In this document: positions 56,801-64,000 of the stretch, piece after piece
Layout: the number at the start of each line of letters is the position of its first letter
Position numbering within the stretch: the first letter of the stretch is position 1
Assembly: GCA_033064195.1 (NCBI GenBank)
Contig: JARBJD010000003.1
Location: 682,001-746,000, forward strand
Source: Blattamonas nauphoetae
Lineage: Eukaryota > Preaxostyla > Oxymonadida
Length of the DNA: 64,000 nucleotides
Reading direction: 5' to 3'
Program-made: the position numbers and the translations under genes
Notes under the pieces: model-generated
What the model saw: only the letters and a program-made list of their open reading frames with translations
Told to the model about the DNA's origin: nothing
Databases searched by the model: none

Positions 56801-58079
56801 AAGAACACCAAACGACTCTTTTTCGGAAGTCTGTCTTTTCATTCTTTTCATCTTTTCTTCAGACCTCCACAATCAGTACGAGAACATGCTCGGACAGCGC
56901 GAGCGAGGTCGTCGTGAGACCGTCAGCGGCATTAATCCTCTCCTCGAACGAGATTCAATTCGTCGCGGAAGTTTTGTGCGCGAGATCCCAGGCTTTCGTC
57001 AGAAACAGGGTTCTGCTCAGGACAAATCAGTTGAAGCAGGCGGACAGCCATCACCTCAACTTGCAATGGAGAAGAAAGAACCGAGCATCACCTCCTCCAT
57101 CCACGCACACAGCCACTCTCCTCCAAAAGAACCGTCGGTTGAGAAGCCATCCCCCGTACAGTCTCTGCGACGGTCGATGCATCTCACAATCTCCGCCGAG
57201 CAAATCAGCCTCAGCGACGGGACGGGGAACAAGGAGGAGTTTGATGAGGAGGCGTCCAAGTGCATCGCGAACGACATGAACGAAATCCTGAACGAACTCA
57301 AGCAGAGTCAAGTCAACACCCCGAAGTCCTTCATTTTCACACCACCTGCATCACCAACCACGAGGTTTGTTCAAACAATTCTCCATCCTTTCATTCTCTC
57401 CGTTGCAGCGTCCATTCTAATCATTCCACGAAACTCTCACTCCATCGACATCCCCAATCTCCCCTCGTCCAGAACGAAGTTCTGAACAGGTTTGACTCTT
57501 TCTTTCCTTCATCCTCCCCTCACTTCCATCCTCCTCTCACTTCCATCTCCATCAGTCCCACCAGTCTGGTCGGCAACGACCAAGTGAATGGGACTCACTC
57601 CCGAAACCGCTCCCTCCTCTCATCATCCTATCCTCCGCCACTTCGCACTCGAGACAAGGATCCCACACAGAAATCCCCAGTTAGCCAGCAGGCCAACATC
57701 CAATCTCCACATTCCGATGCTCACCCACGCCAGACCTTCCCATCCAAACAACATACCAAAGATCCCAGCCCAGCAAACAGGTCAGAATCCGATGAGAGTG
57801 GTCTGCTTCCATCCCTCACATTTTCATTCTCGTCCTTCTTCCTCTTCTCCAGACTCTTCGGATGACCTTATCTCCTTCATTCACAAACGTGCTCGCCAAT
57901 CCTCCCACGACTCTCCCACTGCGTCTCCCCCATCTCGTCCCTCACCTCATCCGTTTTATACATCAGGTGGCTCGATTAAAAGGGCTCCGCAGAGTCTCAC
58001 TCAACCTGAGTGGCTCCAACAGACAAACAATCCACTACAATCTATCGATTTCTTTATCCCTCTATCAAACGACCATTGA
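53808..58079 (+). CDS. Casein kinase 1 with a very long disordered tail
   Basis: Six exons, 53808-54630, 54723-56828, 56863-57364, 57409-57489, 57556-57797 and 57853-58079, encode 1326 aa. Residues ~20-300 form a CK1 domain: [18 protein letters not shown] Lys in [47 protein letters not shown], then [23 protein letters not shown] joined across intron 1. CK1 normally has HRDIKPDNF; here Asp becomes Gly and Phe becomes Leu. The ~1000-residue tail is first Lys/Glu/Arg-rich (probable coiled coil, ~460-580), then Pro/Ser/Thr-rich, with conserved-looking short blocks ([15 protein letters not shown] near the end). A 42-nt tandem duplication at ~55842-55925 encodes [13 protein letters not shown] twice. 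Confidence 0.85.
55842..55925 (+). repeat. 42-nt tandem duplication in the CK1 tail
   Basis: Two identical in-frame copies of a 14-codon unit ([13 protein letters not shown] plus one residue shared at the joint). Identity at nucleotide level suggests a recent slip. Confidence 0.85.
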
Positions 58080-58326
58080 TATCTCTTGATTTGTTTTAAT
58101 TTTTCAAGTCGTTTTGTCATTCTTTTTTTACTTTCCGGCTTCTGCCAGCGATTCCTTTTCCATGAATTCAATTCACTGTTGATCGGTCCAATTCCATTTC
58201 TGAACTCATCAAAAATGGTAATCGAGACAGATGGTAACCGTAAAAGATAAGAGCCGACGCCAAGATGATGTCTCGAGAAGTGGAAAAATGAACACCGTTT
58301 TGCTAGACAAGCATTCATCATAACGC

Positions 58327-58969
58327 TTACTCGCTCTCATCACCCTCATCATTCTGCTGGATCTTGTAGTAGCTGAGTTTGTAGGTGTTGTGTCCTTGTG
58401 AGACGACACGAATCCAGTCACGAAGAACTTGCTTCTTCAAGTAGCGACGAGTCAGATATTTGAGATATCTCTTGGAGAATGGTGGACGAGCAAGAACAAT
58501 AACGCGGTTCTTGTTCAACTTTGTCTTAACCTTTGAGGAGAGGTTGTGAGTTTTGTTGTTCACTTTGATGTGTGTTTTGAGGTAGTGCTCCTGTTATGGA
58601 GAGGTTATATGGAGACAGAGGGAAAATAACAGTTGAATGATTGCAGTTTGACATTATGAAGGAGAATTGAGCGATTTTAGGGGGAGTAGAGAAGATTATA
58701 ATGAAGAAGAAAGTTCACACGAGTTTCGCGGGCTCAATGATACCAGCCTTAGCCTGAGCATCACAGTCAATGACAAAGCGCATGTAACGTTGCTTACGGA
58801 CAATGCGGAGATGATGAGCATGAGCTTGTTGCTTAGTGACCTTCTTTGGTTCACGGCTAACGTCTCTGGCGAGTTTACGGACAGCTTTCTGGTTAACAGC
58901 AGCCTTTGTGGTTGGTTTCTTGGCTGGAGCAGCCTGCTTGGTTTCCACTTTCTTTTCGGTGTTGCTCAT
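58327..58969 (-). CDS. RPL22: Large-subunit ribosomal protein eL22
   Basis: Exons 58721-58969 and 58327-58590 flank a 130-nt intron (gtgtga...aacag), giving 170 aa. Family core: RFVIDCDAQAKAGIIEPAKL, then EHYLKTHIKVNNKTHNL, PFSKRYLKYLTRRYLKK, LRDWIRVVSQGHNTYKLSYY, and an acidic tail NDEGDESE. The ~60-residue Lys/Ala-rich N-terminal extension is longer than in animals or yeast but such extensions occur in the family. The leader shares a 17-bp motif with the eL13 gene. Confidence 0.95.
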
Positions 58970-58977
58970 GGCGACCG

Positions 58978-58994
58978 TCAGATCAAAGGCAAAA
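58978..58994 (-). promoter_or_regulatory. Leader motif shared with the eL13 gene
   Basis: Read toward the gene, TTTTGCCTTTGATCTGA lies 9 nt before the eL22 start codon; the eL13 copy at 14042-14058 differs at one base. Confidence 0.45.
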
Positions 58995-59027
58995 GTGTAT
59001 TAAAAATGTGGAATTTTCTGGGTAAGG

Positions 59028-59036
59028 TTTGATCGA
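59028..59036 (-). promoter_or_regulatory. TCGATCAAA candidate core-promoter motif, eL22
   Basis: Plus-strand TTTGATCGA lies 59 bp upstream of the eL22 start codon and is identical to the nonamer at 14067-14075. Confidence 0.35.
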
Positions 59037-59290
59037 GTCGGTATTCCTTGATCAGAAACCTCTGGCTCACTGACACTCAACCTTACATTTTGCTCACAAA
59101 TTTGTGAGAATTCTTGATATGAATCGTCGCTGATGATATTGTCTCGATCAAACCATGGTTAACATTTTTCGGACTGCCAAAACAATAGACCCAAACTGAA
59201 TGAAGTATGGTATTTTAAAACAAGTGGGTATATTTGAATAGAACTATGGGAAATTTGAAATAACTAAGTTATTTTGAAATACGCCACTTA

Positions 59291-59888
59291 TAGTGGCGTC
59301 ACCAATCAGTGTCCTGTCACCAATCGGTGCTTTTTTCTGGACTTTTCACTTTTGGTCAAACTAAGAAAAAAATAAAATTTTTGAATTCTACTCCCACGCA
59401 ATCCCGAGAAAACCTCAAAATACACCATTTTGCCCGTTGAAAAAAATCGTTTTGGCAATATCTCAACAACCAATGTACCGATTTTGATGAAATTTTTCAC
59501 AGAAACGTTTTTTTGGGGAAACGAACATTTTGAAAAAAATTTGGAGAAAAAATTCTGGGTATATGGGAAGATAGAAAAAAACCCATATTTTTCACGACAA
59601 AAACTTCTTAGGAAAAAAATCGGTTTATTTTTTGAGCACCATTTTTCGAGATTTATACGATCACAATGCCTTTTATTTGATTCAAAACGGATGGCTAGTT
59701 GTGGAGAAATGAGGGAAAAAAGTTTAGAAAAATGTGTACATTCGTAACGTTATAGGTATTTTGAGGTTTTCTCGGGATCGAGCCGGAGAATAATTCAACA
59801 ATTTTATTTTTTCCTTAGTTTGACCAAAAGTGATAAGTCCAGAAAAAAGCACCGATTGATGACAGGACACCGATTGGTGACGCCACTA
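59291..59888. mobile_element. 598-bp MITE, copy 2 (inverted relative to copy 1)
   Basis: Starts TAGTGGCGTCACC and ends GGTGACGCCACTA. It is flanked by TTA on both sides (59288-59290, 59889-59891). Its reverse complement follows copy 1 (24273-24871) along the whole length, for example GATCCCGAGAAAACCTCAAA and CATTTCTCCACAAC. It sits inside the left arm of the 59186-62024 element, so it arrived later. Confidence 0.87.
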
Positions 59889-59891
59889 TTA

Positions 59892-60445
59892 TTTCAGAAA
59901 GGCCAAACTTATTTTAAATTAGGCACCATATCATTTTTTGAACTCCCTTTCGTCATTATCTAATTCAAAGATATCTCAAAAGCGTACCAGAAGTGACAAA
60001 ATGTGATGAGAACGATGGAAAATGTTGAAATGTTCGAAATTAATCACTTTGGTGGCATCACTTCAGATCCGCCCCACTTCACTTTTCATTCCTTCTGAGT
60101 CTTTTTCTAACAGGAATGGACACTGTTCTCTGTCATGTTTTGATCAGCTACAGATTGCACATATGCAGGACACATGAAAAAAGAAAAACTATACAGCGAA
60201 ATAAGAAATCGTGAAAAATAGAACTGTTCTCCAACCACGACGCTCCTTCGGAATGAATGAGGTCAATCTGGTGATCAGAATGGTCAACTTTCAGAGTTTG
60301 ATGTCCACATGGACTGTCAGCAGATGACCAGCCTATTCACAATGAGCACTGAGCAGGTTTGGTGTGAGATGTGATGGCTTTGCATGGGCAGCAGAGTGTT
60401 TGATTTGACGACGTATTTGTTCTCCATCGGAGCCTTCACGCCCAA
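59892..60445. other. Inner left part of the long-inverted-repeat element; no gene
   Basis: About 550 bp with no frame over 50 codons. The first ~40 bp continue the inverted arm; the rest is unique DNA that may be leader or trailer of the cargo gene. Confidence 0.3.
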
Positions 60446-61529
60446 CTATTCTTTGAGGCCATCGTCCTCCGATGGTTGGAACAGTTGAGGAATTGTTCTA
60501 AAAGCGGTGTCCTGCAAACCAACCAACACTTTGTCGTCGTCGTCATCTCCTCCACTCAGCCCTTCCTCGCTCGACACAAGATCGTTCGAATTGTGTCTTT
60601 TCTTCTTCTCCGATTTTTCCTGTTCGAGCAGTTCCTTCTGTTCTCGCTCGAATTCTTCATCCTCCAGCGACCTCGTTTTGTGCCACCATTTGTGAAGTCT
60701 TCTCTCCAACTGCTTCCGCTGCCTCTTCGCCTTGATCGCCTGCACAAGCTCCCTCTGTCTGTGTCTGTTTCTTGTCTTCGACATCTCTTTCCGACTCCGT
60801 CTTCTGATTGGCTGAGTCAGTCAATTCGATTGACCTGAGCAATGTTTCCAGACGAGGATCGTGACAATGGACGTGTTTGTGTTGTGCGAGTGGTTTGTTG
60901 TCAGTGGGAGGCAATGACATTGTTATGGCGTGAAGAGAGATTCGATCAGTGATATATTCGGTGGACATGGAAGTGGCAGAGGGTGACCATCGCTCTCTGA
61001 CAAACTGGACAGCTTCAGCTCCTTCCCTGACTCGATCTGCCATTGTGAAGAGAAGCAAAGTGTCGGATCCAACAGCCTCCGAATCGGAAGAAGGGCTTTG
61101 TCGACTGAGCTCTTCATACAATCGAATTCTGGGACGTGGTGATCGAATGGTGTGGCTCCCTCGCTCGGCGGCGGTGAAGAGGAATCTATCAGAGCAATTG
61201 AGAGACCAGACACCGCCCGTGCTCCCATCAACCCGCTCTCCGCCGACCTGGTTCTGGTGATGAGATGCTACGTGTAGAATGTCCCAAGTGATTCCGATGA
61301 AGATCCTCGACGTTGCAATGTCCAGCAGATGAGTGAACTGTGGAAGTGGGGCGATGGGATGTGTGAGGTTGGGAGAGATCCACACATCTTCTGGCTCTGA
61401 ACCAGTTTTGTAAGGCACCTCTGCTCGGAAGAATTCAGCGTTGTCTGTCTTATTTTTGTGATTGAGATTGGACGATGCATAAATGATTGCCTGTTCCGAT
61501 GTCTGGGGGCTAAATTCAGGATTGAACAC
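60446..61529 (-). pseudogene. Unknown gene or gene fragment carried by the element
   Basis: Two overlapping minus-strand frames: 60657-61529 (from TVFNPEFSPQTSEQAI to SERDVEDKK) and 60446-60784 (KTRNRHRQRELVQAIKAKRQ, LERRLHKWWHKTRSLEDEEF, acidic end PSEDDGLKE). A 28-nt gtcgaa...cagacag intron would join SERD to RELVQAIKAK in phase, but it lacks a pyrimidine tract; a plain frame break is as likely. All three frames carry stops at 61535-61560, and I cannot find a start codon for the first part. I do not recognise the protein; the C-terminus is a basic then acidic coiled coil. Confidence 0.4.
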
Positions 61530-62064
61530 TGTGTTTCTTCTTGCTACGAGAGATCAAACATTTCTGAAAGGATTGATTGAAAGAGGAGACCAACTCACGA
61601 TATTATGGTAAGATTACGGAGTCAATGTCATCGTTTCTTAACATATTGGTTGAGTCTCTCGGAGATCAGCTGTCGGTAATGAAAAGGAAAAAATGAATGG
61701 GATGGTCAACTGATCGTCCTTGAAACAAAAAACACGCTTTTCCCGTACACACACTGTCTGAGAATGTTTATAAATGGATCTCAGGCGAATTATAAGTGAA
61801 AACTGGGAAAAATGTTTTGTTGTGGGTCTTAATTTGAAAGAACTTGGTTATTTTGAAAGAACTGTGTTATTTTGAAAGAGCTCTTTCGATTCAATTAGGA
61901 TCGTACCCTATTCAAATAGAAGTCACTTCATTCAGATTTATCGACCGTATATTTAAAATAACCCCCGTAAATTTACATCAACCTTAACATTTCAAAAAAC
62001 CATACTTCATTCGGTTTGGGTCTAATGACAGCGGAATGTTTGTCACAAAGCTTTAATTTGAATC

Positions 62065-62792
62065 ATGCCTTCTCTTTTTACTGTTTTCTGTTACTTTTTT
62101 CGTCATCAACCTTTTTTTATCTCATTTTCTCGGTTATTTTCATCCCGCACTCACAAATCTCTCAGCACAACCCTGGGATGGAAATTGGTTAATGATGATT
62201 AGCCCCCATTTCTGGGCTGGTTTTGGCGTTGTTCTTTCCATCGGTATCAGTGTCATTGGAGCTGGTTGGGGTATTTTCATGACAGGAGCTTCACTTCTCG
62301 GTGCTTCCGTTGCTCACCCGAAAATCACATCAAAGAACTTGATCAGGTACTGCCATGACACCCTTTCATCCATCTTCTTCTATTTTTTCGCCATTTATTT
62401 CTCATTAATTGAAAGCACTCCCACAAATTTCACTCGATTCTGAACTATCTTCTCTGCCATCCAGTGTCTTGTTCTGTGAAGCTCTTGCCATTTACGGTAT
62501 CATTCTGGCCATCATCATTCAGAACAAATACGCCCCTGCTCACTATCCGTACCAAGCTCAAGACTATCGTGCTGCATTTGCCCTCCACTTCGCCGGGGCA
62601 ATCACCGGTTTCTCCAATCTTGGTGCTGGATACTGTGTTGGGAAGCTTGGTGCCGCTATTGCAAACGCTGACGCAGCTGACAGCACACTTTTTGTGAAGT
62701 GTTTTATCATGGAAATTTTTGGAGAAGCTATCGGTTTGATGGGTGTTATTGTTGCTGTTATCGTGGCGAGTAGCGCATCCTTCAGGCCATAA
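62065..62792 (+). CDS. ATP6V0B: V-type H+-ATPase proteolipid subunit c'' (ATP6V0B/VMA16)
   Basis: Exons 62065-62089, 62166-62346 and 62465-62792 give 177 aa. The core is unmistakable: FGVVLSIGISVIGAGWGIFM, GASLLGASVAHPKITSKNLI, SVLFCEALAIYGIILAIII, FAGAITGFSNLGAGYCVGKL and FGEAIGLMGVIVAVIVAS. The proton-carrying Glu is in FCEALAIYG. For the N-terminus I prefer splicing MPSLFTVF to SQPWDGNWLMMISPHFW (gttact...ctctcag, 76 nt, pyrimidine-rich). The unspliced frame is also open and hydrophobic but lacks an ATG. With V-ATPase C it is the second proton-pump subunit in the window. Confidence 0.9.
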
Positions 62793-62955
62793 GACTTTGA
62801 TTTGCTCTCTACATGTACTTTTCACAACACAACCACCTCAAGAAAAAAACTCCTTCTTTTGTGTTCTATTGAAAGAATGATGTCATTATATTCAAAATGT
62901 GTCTGTGAAATGCATTTTATGGTCCATTATACAAGGTAAAAAAGCATAACGCAAC

Positions 62956-64000
62956 CTACATTCGCTCCAGTGGTGTGATTCCCATCAATCGCAAACCATT
63001 CCCAAGTACTGTTCGGAAGATCGTGCACAGCCAGATTCGCGCGTGAGTCTTTGGAATATCTCCGGGAATGATGATTCGGTTCTGCTTGTAGTAAGACGAG
63101 AAGTCTCTCACGAAGTTGATTAAGAATTCTGGGAGGAAGTGGACGGGGAAGTTGGGGAGTGCTGGTCGGACGGGGATTTTGGGGCAGGCAATCTGTTCGA
63201 TGATGCCAGGCAGCGCCAGAGCATACTTCATAAGCAGCTTCCACTCGGCGTTGTCTGAGAGTTGAGACCAGTCGATTTGGTCGAAGGAGCAGAGGGGAGT
63301 GACACCAGAATCGGGTGTTGTGGAGAGTCGAGCGAACTTGCCCAGGAGAGAGCAGAAGCGGGCGTAGTTGTAGAGAAGGAAGGGGGCACTGGCTTCATCT
63401 GGGTCTGTCGCCTTCTTCACGTCGAAGGTGAGTTCCGAGTGCAGAGAACAGGAGAGGAGAGTGAACTTCATTGAAGCCACAGCGACTTGATGTGTGATGT
63501 TCTCAACTTCTTCCTCGCTTTCCCTTGCATCGGCTCCCTTCTGTTCGTTTCTCTTTCGGATAAACTCGCTGGTCGACTCCTTCAGCGCCATGTAGACCTC
63601 ATCCGCAGTCACAAACAGCCCTCGTCGTCCACTCATTCTCCCTCCAACCAGACGCACAAGGTCATAGCTGAGATGCCACTGCTTCTCCGCAACAGACGGG
63701 GCGAGCAGTCGAAGAGCAAGTTGGACCTTCTCCTGCGCCAAGTTCTGTTCGGAGCAGACGACAGTGTAAACACGATCAGCGCGAGCAGCCTTCTTCATTG
63801 AATACAAAACATCACGGAATGTGTACAGGGTCGATCCGTCGGGTCGGATGAGGTAGTGGCGAGGGTAGTCCTTCTGGTATCCTCCCTTGCCGATGGGGAG
63901 ACCGGAGTCCTTGAGAAAGCGGTTAAGATCAAGATAACCTCCCTCAGGAACACCCTTTTCGTTCTTTTGGGTCTCAGGGACGTAGTACGGCGTCTCCTTC
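62956..64000 (-). CDS. Arginyl-tRNA synthetase, C-terminal part (runs off the window)
   Basis: 348 codons are open from the window edge to a TAG at 62956-62958. Visible are the end of the Rossmann catalytic domain (YLIRPDGSTLYTFRDVLYSM, as in the DG(S/A)..Y..RD block), the KMSKS-region equivalent (YDLVRLVGGRMSGRRGLFVT), and the DALR anticodon-binding domain (FLLYNYARFCSLLGKFARL; RIWLCTIFRTVLGNGLRLMG; final ITPLERM). The ending L.LMGI.PLERM is typical of ArgRS. The HIGH motif would lie outside. No intron is seen in this part. Confidence 0.88.
   Translation of the reverse strand, partial: KETPYYVPETQKNEKGVPEGGYLDLNRFLKDSGLPIGKGGYQKDYPRHYLIRPDGSTLYTFRDVLYSMKKAARADRVYTVVCSEQNLAQEKVQLALRLLAPSVAEKQWHLSYDLVRLVGGRMSGRRGLFVTADEVYMALKESTSEFIRKRNEQKGADARESEEEVENITHQVAVASMKFTLLSCSLHSELTFDVKKATDPDEASAPFLLYNYARFCSLLGKFARLSTTPDSGVTPLCSFDQIDWSQLSDNAEWKLLMKYALALPGIIEQIACPKIPVRPALPNFPVHFLPEFLINFVRDFSSYYKQNRIIIPGDIPKTHARIWLCTIFRTVLGNGLRLMGITPLERM

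Larger units (their letters stand above)
59186..62024. mobile_element. 2.8-kb element with inverted ends, carrying an unknown gene
   Basis: The left end, TAGACCCAAACTGAATGAAG then TATGGT, is matched in inverted form at the right, ending GGGTCTA at 62024 (one mismatch in the first 20). Inverted similarity continues inward as ATTTGAATAG-type and AAATAAC...TTATTTTGAAA-type blocks (59230-59280 plus 59892-59930; 61840-61990). No transposase is visible. The left arm is split by the MITE at 59291-59888. A gene-like region lies at 60446-61529. No target duplication is evident, so the exact ends are provisional. The right end is 40 bp before the V-ATPase c'' start. Confidence 0.55.

Noticed and set aside
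62090-62165. Hydrophobic extra N-terminal membrane segment of V-ATPase c''
   Set aside because: The frame is open and hydrophobic only because of the pyrimidine-rich tract; it has no ATG, and splicing from the ATG at 62065 gives a normal N-terminus.
1-64000. Retroelements or virus-derived elements
   Set aside because: I saw no reverse transcriptase, integrase with LTRs, capsid, packaging ATPase or protein-primed polymerase motif anywhere in the window.

Overview
This window looks like nuclear DNA of a gene-dense, flagellated protist. Genes on both strands are packed tightly: several divergent pairs have start codons only 46 to 160 bp apart. Introns are many and very short (about 28 to 120 nt, most 30 to 70), and TAA, TAG and TGA all serve as stops. 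Flagellar and centriolar genes (kinesin-2, a SPEF2/CPC1-like central-pair protein, a CEP44-like protein, alpha-tubulin), bacterial-type genes (CcdA-like, threonine ammonia-lyase) and a crowd of DNA transposons fit an anaerobic metamonad, perhaps an oxymonad such as Blattamonas or Monocercomonoides. That placement is inference from style and was not tested.

Layout. 1-14 kb: CcdA-like fragment, CEP44/CH protein, geranylgeranyltransferase-I beta, an armadillo-like protein, kinesin-2, alpha-tubulin, calcineurin A and ribosomal protein eL13. 14.1-21.5 kb: a Mutator-like element (MULE) with long inverted repeats, whose left repeat is split by a 1970-bp hAT-like element with perfect 8-bp target duplications. 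21.8-28.7 kb: a transposon graveyard with a decayed Tc1/mariner element split by a TA-flanked element, two short inverted-repeat elements, a pogo/Tigger-like transposase fragment, and one Tc1 element that looks whole. 29.2-38.6 kb: a giant SPEF2-like gene. 38.7-58.9 kb: housekeeping and cytoskeletal genes (ribophorin I, EF-hand, ubiquitin-like, threonine ammonia-lyase, Ena/VASP, kinesin-1, PP5-like phosphatase, RPRD1-like CID protein, UBA5, V-ATPase C, a very long casein kinase 1, eL22). 59.2-62.0 kb: a long-inverted-repeat element that carries an unknown gene and was itself hit by a short element. 62.0-64 kb: V-ATPase proteolipid c'' and the 3' part of arginyl-tRNA synthetase.

No operon logic is visible. 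Themes are microtubule and flagellum function, membrane traffic and acidification (two V-ATPase subunits, ribophorin I, GGTase-I) and Ca2+/phosphorylation signalling (calcineurin, PP5, CK1, EF-hand). A T[TC]GATCRA-like motif recurs 10 to 90 bp upstream of several start codons and is a candidate core promoter element. I saw no rRNA, convincing tRNA, CRISPR array, retroelement or virus-derived element.
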